Positions 9,030-17,022 of a stretch of DNA of 64,000 nucleotides are shown piece by piece (positions within the stretch are counted from its first letter, which is position 1; each line of letters begins with the position of its first letter). The position numbers and the translations under genes are program-made. Source of the DNA: Streptomyces sp. 1331.2 (GTDB taxonomy: Bacteria; Actinomycetota; Actinomycetes; Streptomycetales; Streptomycetaceae); the NCBI RefSeq assembly GCF_900199205.1, contig NZ_OBMJ01000001.1:6317001-6381000 (forward strand), read 5' to 3'. The notes beneath the pieces were generated by a model, which ran no database searches, was not told the DNA's origin, and saw only the letters and a list, made by a program, of their open reading frames with translations.

Positions 9030-10538
9030 ATGAGCACTCCCAACAACCCGTCCGTCCCTCCGATCGCCACGGCCGCGGGGACGGGTACAGGAGGGTTCGC
9101 CGGGGACGGCGGCCCTGCCGCTTCGGCCCAGCTGAACTACCCGCTGGGGGTGACGGTGGACAGCACGGGCACCCTCTACATCGCCGACTACAGCAACAAC
9201 CGGATCCGGAAGGTCACCACGGACGGCCGGATCAGCACCATCGCCGGCACCGCTTCCGCGAGCTTCAGCGGTGACAACGGCCCGGCCAACAAGGCCCAGT
9301 TGAACCAGCCCCGCGGACTGGCGGCGGACCGCGCGGGCACCCTCTACATCGCCGACGCCGCCAACCAGCGGATCCGGAAGATCACGGCCGACGGCACGAT
9401 CACCACCATCGCCGGAACCGGCTCCGCCGCCTCCACCGGTGACAACGGCCCGGCCAACAAGGCCCAGCTGAACTACCCGTTGGCGGTGACGGTGGACAGC
9501 ACCGGCATCCTCTACATCTCCGACTACAACGGCCACCGGGTCAGGAGGATCACCACGGACGGCCGGATCAGCACGGTCGCGGGGACCGGGGTCGCGGGCT
9601 TCAGCGGTGACAACGGCCCGGCCAACAAGGCCCAGCTGTACTACCCGCGCGGGCTGGCGGTGGACGGCGCGGGCGCCCTCTACATCGCCGACGGCAGCAA
9701 CCACCGGATCAGGAAGGTCACGGCCGACGGCACGATCACCACCATCGCCGGCACCGGCACCGCCGGCTCCACCGGTGACAACGGCCCGGCCACCAAGGCC
9801 CGACTGAACAGCCCCTTGGCGGTGGTGGTGGACAGCACCGGTGTGCTCTACATCGCCGATCACGCCAACCACCGGATCAGGAAGGTCGCGGCCGACGGCA
9901 CGATCACCACCATCGCCGGCACCGGCACTGCCGCCTCCACCGGTGACAACGGCCCGGCCGACAAGGCCCAGGTGAGCCTCCCGTCCGCGCTCGCCCTGGA
10001 CAGCGTCGACACGCTCTACATCGCCGAGTACGGCGGTCACCGGATCCGGAAGATCGCCTCGCCGTTGATGGCCGGTCTGCCCGCGTCGGGCACGGTGGTC
10101 TCCTGGGCCAACGTCCGCAGCAGGCTGCGGATGGGCGTGCTGCGCGAGTCCACCGAGGACGGGGCCGAGATCCACCAGTCCCTCGCCGTCCCCCGGGAGC
10201 ACCAGCGGTGGCGCTTGGTGGTGGCGGGCCAGCAGGACGGCGAGGTGCTCTACAGGTTCGAGAACGTGCGCAGCGGCAAGGTCCTGGAGATCCTCGAAGC
10301 GGAGGAGGCCGCCGGTGCGGTGGCGGCGCAGGGCGCCTACCAGGGCGTTGACGCACACCACCAGCAGTGGCGGCTGATCCCCATCGGCCCCGCGAGCGAC
10401 AGCCCCCGGGTGTTCGAGATCGCCAACCGGCACAGCGGTCTGGTGCTGCGCGTCGATGCCACGGGGCCGGCGGCGATCAAGCAGTACGAGGCGGACGGCG
10501 ACCACCGCAACCGGCAGTGGCAGCTGCTCCCCGTCTGA
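9030..10538 (+). CDS. NHL-repeat propeller/beta-trefoil protein, tandem paralogue
   Basis: This 502-residue protein starts at ATG 9030 with GAAGGA 6 bases upstream, the same start context as the preceding gene. Six NHL units (residues about 13-345) precede a trefoil from about residue 354 to the end, with HQRWRLV, HQQWRLI and NRQWQLL. The trefoil is nearly identical to that of the upstream gene, while the propeller blades have diverged more, suggesting a recent duplication with different selection on the two parts. No signal peptide is present. A 19-bp-stem terminator follows at once. The ligand and localisation are unknown. Confidence 0.9.
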   Translation: MSTPNNPSVPPIATAAGTGTGGFAGDGGPAASAQLNYPLGVTVDSTGTLYIADYSNNRIRKVTTDGRISTIAGTASASFSGDNGPANKAQLNQPRGLAADRAGTLYIADAANQRIRKITADGTITTIAGTGSAASTGDNGPANKAQLNYPLAVTVDSTGILYISDYNGHRVRRITTDGRISTVAGTGVAGFSGDNGPANKAQLYYPRGLAVDGAGALYIADGSNHRIRKVTADGTITTIAGTGTAGSTGDNGPATKARLNSPLAVVVDSTGVLYIADHANHRIRKVAADGTITTIAGTGTAASTGDNGPADKAQVSLPSALALDSVDTLYIAEYGGHRIRKIASPLMAGLPASGTVVSWANVRSRLRMGVLRESTEDGAEIHQSLAVPREHQRWRLVVAGQQDGEVLYRFENVRSGKVLEILEAEEAAGAVAAQGAYQGVDAHHQQWRLIPIGPASDSPRVFEIANRHSGLVLRVDATGPAAIKQYEADGDHRNRQWQLLPV

Positions 10539-10555
10539 CACGAGCTCTGACACAT

Positions 10556-10597
10556 GCGAAGGGGGTCAGGGGCGGCAGCGCCCCTGACCCCCTTCGC
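10556..10597. terminator. Bidirectional hairpin terminator
   Basis: A perfect 19-bp stem (10556-10574 with 10579-10597) with a GCAG loop lies between convergent genes ending at 10538 and 10607. It has no T-tract, as is usual in Streptomyces. Confidence 0.85.
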
Positions 10598-10606
10598 GGT
10601 CGACCA

Positions 10607-11173
10607 CTACTGGGAGCTCGACGGGTCGGCCGCGGTCGGCTTGGTGGCCTTGGGCGTCGCGGGGGGCTCGGGGGCCTCCGCGGTCGGCTTGGTGGCCTCG
10701 GGCGTCGCGGGGGGCTCGGGGGCCTCCACGGTCGGCTTCTCCGGCTTGGGGGGCTTTTTGTAGTCGTCCCTCTTCGGCCTGCTCACCAAGTCCGGGGCCT
10801 TCTGGAGATCGTCGTTCTGGGTCACCGTCGGACTGGCTGCCCGCATGCGGCCGGCCGCGGCCGTGGAGACCGAACCGGGGTCCTTGGCGTACTGCGCCTG
10901 CGTGCCGGCCGAGGCCTGGGTGGTCTGGACGAAGGAGCCGAGGAAACCCAGGATGGCCCGTGCTTCGGGCGACTGCTCCTGCACGATCTTTGCCCGGTTG
11001 TTGGCCCCGTGGATCCCGCTGGTGAACAGGCTCGTGGTCGTGTCGTCGTACGTCTCGTCGTCGGAGTCCTCGAAGTCGACGTCCGCGCCGGGCTCCGGCT
11101 TGTCGCCGTCGGAGATCACCGAGAAGAGCCCCGCGCCCGTGCCCGCGGATTCGAAGATGTTGCCGAACACCAT
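10607..11173 (-). CDS. Acidic low-complexity protein downstream of the pore-former candidate
   Basis: This is a protein of 188 residues from ATG 11173 (AGAGG 8 bases upstream; a GTG at 11182 is also in frame but abuts the ribosome site). I recognise no family. The N-terminal third contains a strongly acidic run (DVDFEDSDDETYDD). The middle is Ala/Ser-rich. The C-terminus is Pro/Glu/Lys-rich, with 16-residue repeats of the form EAPEPPATPxATKPT coded by a 48-bp tandem repeat. There is no signal peptide or membrane helix. It lies 62 bases downstream of the aerolysin-like gene on the same strand, so the two are probably co-transcribed. It may be a partner, inhibitor or chaperone; that is inference. 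Confidence 0.7.
   Translation of the reverse strand: MVFGNIFESAGTGAGLFSVISDGDKPEPGADVDFEDSDDETYDDTTTSLFTSGIHGANNRAKIVQEQSPEARAILGFLGSFVQTTQASAGTQAQYAKDPGSVSTAAAGRMRAASPTVTQNDDLQKAPDLVSRPKRDDYKKPPKPEKPTVEAPEPPATPEATKPTAEAPEPPATPKATKPTAADPSSSQ
10631..10738. repeat. 48-bp coding tandem repeat, about 2.3 copies
   Basis: Units start at 10631, 10679 and (partial) 10727. They encode the 16-residue Pro/Glu-rich repeats at the C-terminus of the acidic protein. Near identity of the two full units suggests recent slippage or expansion. Confidence 0.8.
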
Positions 11174-11235
11174 GGTTGTCACCTCTGGTCGTCGTGGCGG
11201 CGCCGCGCCCGTTCACGGCTGTTGGAACAGCTCGG

Positions 11236-12381
11236 TCAGGGCAGTTTGAAAAGGTCTCGTTCGCTGTCGGTCAGGCTCTCGCCGTCGAACATCGTGTGGT
11301 GGACCTCCAGAGCGGAGACCACCTCGGCCAGCCCCTTCATCCGGAAGCCGCCGCCCGCCAGGTCGAGGTCGGCGATGTCGCGGGCCACCAACTTGGCGAG
11401 GCCGGGGTAGTCCCCGGGCTGCGGTGGCGAAAGAACCGCCACCGGCACGTCGTACTGCACGGCGAGCAGCCCGGAGAAGGTCACCGGGATCTCGTAGGAG
11501 TACTGCTTGCGGGTGCGCCGCTGGCTGGCGATGGTCGCCATCCGGGTGGTCGGCGGGACCTTGCCGGAGATCTGCGAGGTGGACTTCCAGCTGGTGGTCA
11601 GGGTGCCACCGACGGAGGCCGTGATGCCCTGCATCAACGCGGCGTTGAGCTGCGCGCTCCCGGTGGCGCTGCCCGTGGTCGTGAACGCCACCGAGTCCGT
11701 GATCGAGGATGTCGCGGTGGCCGTGGCGGAGGCCTGCGCCGTAGTGGACATCGTGTTGGTCACGCCGTTCTCGGTGGCGTTCGCGTTGTCCAACCCGACG
11801 TTGTCCTTGCTGTTCTTGTTGGTCACCGTGGCGGTGCACTTGTTGGCCATGGCGTTCTGCAGCTGGGCGCTGAGCTGTCCCTGGAGCTGTCCCTGGAGCT
11901 GTCCCTGGAGGCTCAGTTGGAGCTGGTTCTGCAACTGCAGCTGGAGTTGCGCGCTGACGTTGCCGCCGAAGGTCAGCTGGGACGACCCCTGCAGTGACCA
12001 GGTGACGGCGTTCGAGACGGTGAAGTCGACCGTGTCGGTGAAGCTCATGTCGGACGTCAGGCTGCGGTTGACGTAGCTGCGCGAGGAGAACATGTCGGGC
12101 GGCGGCTGCTGGATGTCGCGCCGCTCCTCGATCAGCGGCTCGCCGAGGTTCATGTAGGCGAGCCAGCCGAGTTGGTGGGCCGTACCGGGGAAGGTGCCGA
12201 AGCTCGCCTTGTTGACGGAGAAGCCGACGGGTTTGTGCTGTACGCCGTAATCGTCGACGTAGACCAGGCTGGGGTGCTCCAGGATGGCTTGCCAGGTCTG
12301 CTCGATGCCCAGTTCCCGCAGGTTCTTCTTGGTCAGCGGCTGGCGCTTGGCCCGATCCAGGTTGTATGCGTTGGAAGGCAT
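11236..12381 (-). CDS. Aerolysin/ETX-MTX2-like beta-pore-forming protein candidate
   Basis: I chose ATG 12381 (GAGG 7 bases upstream), giving 381 residues; upstream in-frame sequence to 12528 lacks a convincing start. The N-terminal 100 residues look globular. Residues about 104-290 are a Ser/Thr/Asn/Gln-rich run with alternating polar and apolar residues, the look of aerolysin-fold strands. Within it, residues 143-175 alternate Gln with Leu almost perfectly (AQLQLQLQNQLQ and GQLQGQLQG), as expected of an amphipathic insertion hairpin. GKVPPTTRMATI followed by YEIPVTFSG resembles the VPP...VPY region of ETX/MTX2 toxins. There is no signal peptide. The fold assignment is by pattern only. The acidic protein gene follows on the same strand. 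Confidence 0.6.
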   Translation of the reverse strand: MPSNAYNLDRAKRQPLTKKNLRELGIEQTWQAILEHPSLVYVDDYGVQHKPVGFSVNKASFGTFPGTAHQLGWLAYMNLGEPLIEERRDIQQPPPDMFSSRSYVNRSLTSDMSFTDTVDFTVSNAVTWSLQGSSQLTFGGNVSAQLQLQLQNQLQLSLQGQLQGQLQGQLSAQLQNAMANKCTATVTNKNSKDNVGLDNANATENGVTNTMSTTAQASATATATSSITDSVAFTTTGSATGSAQLNAALMQGITASVGGTLTTSWKSTSQISGKVPPTTRMATIASQRRTRKQYSYEIPVTFSGLLAVQYDVPVAVLSPPQPGDYPGLAKLVARDIADLDLAGGGFRMKGLAEVVSALEVHHTMFDGESLTDSERDLFKLP

Positions 12382-12676
12382 TCCCCGTCCTCGGATGATG
12401 TCCTCGAATGATCCGGTCGAACCGCGATCGGTGAACTCGGTGAAATGGGAACAGAATTGTGCGCACGTTCCGGCGACCGAAGCTAGCACGGGCCTTATCG
12501 CCGGAAGCGACCTGTCCCCGCATGACACTCGTTCGGGTGAAGCAACCTCCGTGCTCTACACACCAGTTGGTGATTATGGAACCGTGGCGCCGCTGGCAGT
12601 TTCCGTGCAAATGCACTCCTGAACCGAGCGTCCGAAGCATTGTTCTCCCACATCCCGAACAGGTGAGGTTTCCGCG
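12382..12676. promoter_or_regulatory. Divergent intergenic region with CACCA/TGGTG palindrome
   Basis: These 295 bases separate the divergent pore-former candidate and the 240-residue gene and must hold both promoters. The palindrome CACCAGTTGGTG lies at 12561-12572 in a locally AT-richer stretch. I could not place -35/-10 elements with confidence. Confidence 0.35.
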
Positions 12677-13399
12677 ATGTACACCCAAGAACGCACCGCG
12701 ATGGCGAATTTGGTGGTCGGCGGCCCGGTGGCGGTGAACAGCTACGACAACGCGATCGTGGCGGCACTGATCGAGAACCGCCCGGTCATGCTCGTGCACG
12801 CCTTCAACGGCGGCTACTTGCGGCCCGTCGAGCTCAAGGACTCGGTCCACGACAAGGGCGTCAAGCTGGCCACCACGCTGGACCCGGACACCAAGGACGC
12901 GAAGGGCCACCTCTGGTACATCACGCCCGGCGGCTTCTTCGGGCAGCGACCGCTCTACTTCCTGGAGAGCGCCGCCGGCCAGACGATGCCCGCGCCCATC
13001 GATCCGGCCGGCACCGCCGCCGGGCGCGGCGACGACGGCACCCCGAAGCCGCAGCGGCGCCGCATCAGCGTCCACCAGGACGCCCCGAAGGCCACGGCGG
13101 CCGACACCGTGCAGGTCGGCCTCCCCAGCAAGGTCGGCGACAAGTGGCGCGGCAAGAACGGCGCCCCCGAGGACACCCAGCTCTTCGTCGTCTCGGTGAC
13201 ACCGTGGGGCGGGATCACCTTCGTGCCGATCACCCACCCCGACGCCATCCTCGGCTTCAAGGACTACGCGGTGACGCCCGACAACGAGGTGCGCACCACC
13301 TACAACTGGGGCGGAGACTTCACCGGGACGATCATCAACACCTTCTACCCGCGGCTGCCCAACGAGTGGAACGTGCCGTACCACCACGTCTTCACGTGA
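12677..13399 (+). CDS. Hypothetical protein, possibly trefoil-related, in the lectin/toxin cluster
   Basis: A 240-residue protein; the ATG is preceded by GTGAGG at 8 bases, and a second ATG at 12701 is also possible. I do not recognise a family. It has two similar halves separated by a charged Arg/Lys-rich linker near residues 115-150. Each half has Trp- and aromatic-rich strand-like segments (HLWYITPGGFFG, PLYFLESAAG, WGGITFVPIT). LYFLESAAG resembles the strands that close beta-trefoil repeats, so a trefoil-like fold is possible but unproven. No signal peptide is present. It lies 76 bases upstream of the trefoil/FG-GAP gene on the same strand and is probably co-transcribed with it. Confidence 0.7.
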   Translation: MYTQERTAMANLVVGGPVAVNSYDNAIVAALIENRPVMLVHAFNGGYLRPVELKDSVHDKGVKLATTLDPDTKDAKGHLWYITPGGFFGQRPLYFLESAAGQTMPAPIDPAGTAAGRGDDGTPKPQRRRISVHQDAPKATAADTVQVGLPSKVGDKWRGKNGAPEDTQLFVVSVTPWGGITFVPITHPDAILGFKDYAVTPDNEVRTTYNWGGDFTGTIINTFYPRLPNEWNVPYHHVFT

Positions 13400-13475
13400 G
13401 CCGAGCCCGTCGCCGCGTCACCACCGTCCCTAGCCAAATCCCCTAATGCCTTGAAGAGTTGGAAGAGGCGCCACG

Positions 13476-15329
13476 ATGCCCGTGCCCACGCAAGAACTGA
13501 AGCTGGAGATCGTCAACGCCGCCACGGGGAAGACCCTCGGCGCCCCGCCGACGCCGAACTCGGACGGGGCACTGGTCGTCCGCGGCTTCCCCGGGGACGG
13601 CCCGAGCCCGGAGCAGTGGCAGCTCGCCCCCGTGCAGACCGCGAACGGCGGGTTCGAGCAGGACGACCAGGGCTATGTGATCCGCAACGCGGCCGACAAC
13701 AAGGCGCTCGAACCCATCAGCAAGGACGGCGGCGTCCGCCGGTCGGCCGCCGCAGCGGGCAAGAAGGACCAGCAGTGGCACGTCGTCCCTGTCGAGGGTG
13801 AGGCGGGCCTCTACTTCATCGAGAGCGTGACCGACGGCACCGTCCTCGACCTCCCCGACCGTGACGAGGACGACGCCGATGAGCCCGAGATCCGTGTCGT
13901 CCTGCGCAGGTACGACGACGCCGCGAAGAGCCAGCGCTGGCGCTTCGTCACCGCCGAACCCGTCCGCACCAGCGACCTGGTGCTGCGCTTCGCCCAGCGC
14001 GACCACTGGAACGGCCGCCGGTCCTGGCCCCTGGTCCGCTCGACCGCGCTGCGGATGGTCCCCGGCGCCACCCCCTCCTTCAGCGACATGCTGCTCGTCC
14101 TGGAGCAGTTCGGGAGCGACAAGACCGCCGGGGAGTGGACCGGCGAGGGGCCCAACCGCGTTCCTGGTCAACCGGGTTGGTGGGCCGGTGCCGGTGCGCG
14201 GTTCCTCGCCGACCGCACGGGGGCGGGGCGGCACGACATCGTGGCACTTCGGCCCGCCAAGGGGGCCGTGACGGCGCCCAGTCGGGGCGACGGCACCTTC
14301 GACGACGAGCAGGCCCTGTACAAGTCCGCGCCCGCCCTGGCGCCCACCGACCTGTGGACCCTCGCCGACACCACGGGCAGCGGCAAGCCCGATGTCGTGG
14401 TGCTGGCCGCCGACGGCGTCCGGGTGTCCCTCCAGGGCGACGGCGGCAAGTTCGCCCCTGCCGCCGGCAAGTTGGTCCTCAAGGCGTTCGGCAGCGACCC
14501 GAAGGCCGGTGGCTGGCTCGCCGACCAGCACCCCCGCTTCCTCGCCGACACCACCGGCGACGGCCGCCTCGACCTCGTCGGCTGCCACGAGGACGGCGTC
14601 TGGATCTCCCTCCAGGCCGACGACGGCACGTTCGCCGATCTCCCGGATGAGCCGGCCCTCAGGGCGTTCGGCCACGGCGAGAAGGCGGGCGGCTGGCTCC
14701 TCGACAGGCACCCCCGCTTCCTCGCCGACACCACCGGCGACGGCCGCCTCGACCTCGTCGGCTGCCACGACGAGGGCGTCTGGGTCTCCCTCCAGGGCGA
14801 CGACGGCACGTTCACCGAACCCTCGCTCGTCCTGGGCGACTTCGGGACCGTCCAGGGCTGGAAGTCGGTCGCGAAACACCCCCGCTTCCTGGTCAGGACC
14901 ACCGCCGACGGGCCCATGGACATCGTCGGGTTCGGCCCGCAGGGCGTCGCGGTGTCCCGCGGGCGCGGCGACGGCACCTTCGAGCCCGCCAAGCTGGTCC
15001 TGAACGACTTCGGGACGGCGCAGGGGTGGACGCCCAAGAAGCACCTGCGGTTCCTCGCCGACGTCACCGGCGACGGCACCCCGGACATCGTCGGCTTCGG
15101 TGACGAGGGCGTCTGGGCGTCGCAAGGCCTCGGCGACGGCCGGTTCGGGCAGCCTCAGTTGGTGTGCCGCGGCTTCGGCTACAGCGACGACGCGGGCGCC
15201 TGGCGGGTCGACCGGCACCCCCGCTTCGTCGGCGACATCACCGGTGAGGGGCGCGTTGACCTCGTCGGCTTCGGCGGGCCGGGGGTGTTCGTGGCCCGGA
15301 ACCTCTACCGCCGCTTCAGGACCCGCTGA
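13476..15329 (+). CDS. N-terminal beta-trefoil plus seven-bladed FG-GAP/VCBS propeller
   Basis: 617 residues from ATG 13476. Residues 1-165 form a ricin-type trefoil with three QxW-type motifs (EQWQLAP, QQWHVVP, QRWRFVT). From about 165 to the end there are seven FG-GAP/VCBS-like units, most with RFLADTTGDGRLDLVG-type loops that are probable Ca-binding DxTGDGxxD motifs. That count predicts a seven-bladed propeller. Two neighbouring units are almost identical at DNA level, suggesting blade duplication. The domain order is the reverse of the NHL/trefoil proteins at 7457 and 9030. There is no signal peptide. A lectin function is inferred from both domains. Confidence 0.9.
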   Translation: MPVPTQELKLEIVNAATGKTLGAPPTPNSDGALVVRGFPGDGPSPEQWQLAPVQTANGGFEQDDQGYVIRNAADNKALEPISKDGGVRRSAAAAGKKDQQWHVVPVEGEAGLYFIESVTDGTVLDLPDRDEDDADEPEIRVVLRRYDDAAKSQRWRFVTAEPVRTSDLVLRFAQRDHWNGRRSWPLVRSTALRMVPGATPSFSDMLLVLEQFGSDKTAGEWTGEGPNRVPGQPGWWAGAGARFLADRTGAGRHDIVALRPAKGAVTAPSRGDGTFDDEQALYKSAPALAPTDLWTLADTTGSGKPDVVVLAADGVRVSLQGDGGKFAPAAGKLVLKAFGSDPKAGGWLADQHPRFLADTTGDGRLDLVGCHEDGVWISLQADDGTFADLPDEPALRAFGHGEKAGGWLLDRHPRFLADTTGDGRLDLVGCHDEGVWVSLQGDDGTFTEPSLVLGDFGTVQGWKSVAKHPRFLVRTTADGPMDIVGFGPQGVAVSRGRGDGTFEPAKLVLNDFGTAQGWTPKKHLRFLADVTGDGTPDIVGFGDEGVWASQGLGDGRFGQPQLVCRGFGYSDDAGAWRVDRHPRFVGDITGEGRVDLVGFGGPGVFVARNLYRRFRTR

Positions 15330-15691
15330 CCCACCACGAGCCATCAGGAGATCATCCGGCTACACCCTTCTCAAAGCGGGGTGATCGTCTGATACTTTTC
15401 GTCACTCCGAGCCCAACACCGCGGACCGTTACGGGGACAACCATGGTCGGCGCACGTGCGGGCGGAACCGATTCCTTCGGTGTGAGCGTTGAACCAAGCT
15501 ACCCGTCTTGCTGTCTGACAGGTTCTCGGCTCGATCATGCGCCGCCCGACCGCGCGGCGTCAAGGTCCGATTCCTGCTCGTCGCAGGACGAGAAGTCCGC
15601 AACTGATCGGATTTGATCGTACGGCTCTCACAGGGCAGGCTCGGTGCCGCACAGTGGTGGACCCGCCACGGTCCGGCACGGAGGGAGCCGC
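15330..15691. other. Intergenic region containing a reverse-oriented promoter and operator
   Basis: There is no supported gene in these 362 bases. An imperfect inverted repeat near 15343-15393 (ATCAG...CTGAT outer arms) may terminate the upstream gene. The notable element is the minus-strand promoter and operator at 15501-15563. GGAGGGAG near 15680-15687 is the ribosome site of the next gene. Confidence 0.5.
15501..15563 (-). promoter_or_regulatory. Second copy of the gntR promoter/operator, pointing left
   Basis: Read on the minus strand: TTGACG (15563-15558), 18-bp spacer, CATGAT (15539-15534), 6 bases, then a 25-bp block (15525-15501) that matches 24 of 25 bases of the block at 19018-19042 in gntR. 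The core is CTGTCAGACAG. At the expected transcription start the gntR GTG codon is GAG here. The frame from there still reads NLSDSKTG like GntR, then stops after 34 codons. It is probably a relic of a second gntR-type gene or a regulated antisense promoter. Confidence 0.6.
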
Positions 15692-16954
15692 ATGTCCGGG
15701 ACCGAGCACAGCAAACCAACGGCACACGTGGTCGTCGGATACACCCCGCAGGACGGCTTCGTCGCCGTCCAGTTCAGTCCGCCTCCAGCGGAATACGTGT
15801 GGCACGACCGGCAGGCCGAGCACCGCCGGGACCGGTTCGGGCCGGGCAACTGCTACCAGCAGTGGATCGCCGTCGATGTCGCCACCGGCGCCATCTGGTT
15901 CGGGGACACCGACTGGCGGACACAGGACGAGGAGGTCGCCGACTCGCTCCCGGGACATCGCCGGGCCACGGTCGGCGACGGCGCACTGCCGTCCCCGGCC
16001 GTGTTCGTGATCCCGCTCACCCACCGGACCGTCGACGACCGGGGAGCCGACACCTGGCGCTTCTTCGGTGTCGAGGAACTCCATGCGCTCGTCCGGCGGC
16101 TACTGCCCCTGGTCCAGCGGGTGATCGGCTCGCTGCACCGAGTGGGCCCGGGCGGGGATCCGGAATGGTCCGCCGAAGCCGCCACGGCCTGGACCGATCT
16201 CGAACAGGCCTGCCGGTTCACGCTCGACGCGACGGGAACCGTGACCTGGTCCGAACCCCGCATGAGCCCGGTTCCCGCGTGGCGGATCGAAGTGCAGGAC
16301 TTCCTCGCCCGCAACCCCGAGCTCTGCGACCCGGCCTGGGCGACAGCCACCGACGCCGAGCTCGACGGCTGTGCCGCTTACCAGGCCGATTCCGGATACG
16401 GCGGCGTTCCGGGCCTGATGTGCGCTACGGCGGGCGTCCGGATCGAGGAGGGCTACACCTTCTACGGCCACCGGGCCGCCCTGTACGCCTACCGTGCGGC
16501 CGCCTGCGGCGACCGGACCCCGGTCGAAGCCGGGATCTGGCTGCGGACCACCGACGCCGGACGGAGCAGCTGGGAGGGCGCGAAGGTCGTGGGAGCGAGC
16601 CTCGCCGACGCCCCCGACTGCGTGTTGAACCATCTCGCCGAGACGTTCCGCAGCGCCGCGGCCGACGACGGTGTGGTCCTCACCGGCCTGCCGGCCCACC
16701 TGCGGCAACAGCGGGCCGAGGAAAGGGCGGCGATCGACGACACGCTCGCCGCCACCGGGGAGGAGCTGAAGCGCCTGGAGGAGTTGCTGAAGGAGGTCCG
16801 CCTGGTCCGGAACACCGTCCTGACCCGGGTCCTCAGCTGGACCGACGGGCGGGACGACGAGGTGATCGCCGGTCTCGCGGCGATGTCCCCCGGCGCCGTG
16901 GCCGAGTGGCGCGAGCGGCTCACCGCCGACCGGAGCGTCCACTCGGAAGCCTGA
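15692..16954 (+). CDS. Hypothetical actinobacterial protein
   Basis: 420 residues from ATG 15692, 5 bases after GGAGGGAG. No family is recognised. The N-terminal half is rich in Trp/Tyr and acidic residues and looks globular. The central part has several Tyr-rich stretches (EEGYTFYGHRAALYAYRAAACGD). The C-terminal 70 residues are helical with a likely coiled coil (AIDDTLAATGEELKRLEELLKEV). There is no signal peptide or membrane helix. It converges with the LysR gene across a hairpin. Its promoter region contains the reverse GntR-like operator, so control by that regulator is possible. Confidence 0.75.
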   Translation: MSGTEHSKPTAHVVVGYTPQDGFVAVQFSPPPAEYVWHDRQAEHRRDRFGPGNCYQQWIAVDVATGAIWFGDTDWRTQDEEVADSLPGHRRATVGDGALPSPAVFVIPLTHRTVDDRGADTWRFFGVEELHALVRRLLPLVQRVIGSLHRVGPGGDPEWSAEAATAWTDLEQACRFTLDATGTVTWSEPRMSPVPAWRIEVQDFLARNPELCDPAWATATDAELDGCAAYQADSGYGGVPGLMCATAGVRIEEGYTFYGHRAALYAYRAAACGDRTPVEAGIWLRTTDAGRSSWEGAKVVGASLADAPDCVLNHLAETFRSAAADDGVVLTGLPAHLRQQRAEERAAIDDTLAATGEELKRLEELLKEVRLVRNTVLTRVLSWTDGRDDEVIAGLAAMSPGAVAEWRERLTADRSVHSEA

Positions 16955-16969
16955 GGGACTGCCCGCAGG

Positions 16970-16991
16970 GCCGGCCCGCAGGCGGGCCGGC
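16970..16991. terminator. Bidirectional terminator hairpin
   Basis: A 9-bp perfect stem, GCCGGCCCG with CGGGCCGGC, has a CAGG loop and lies between convergent genes ending at 16954 and 17023. Confidence 0.7.
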
Positions 16992-17022
16992 AACGCTCCG
17001 AACCGTGCGGCGTTGCCCCCGC

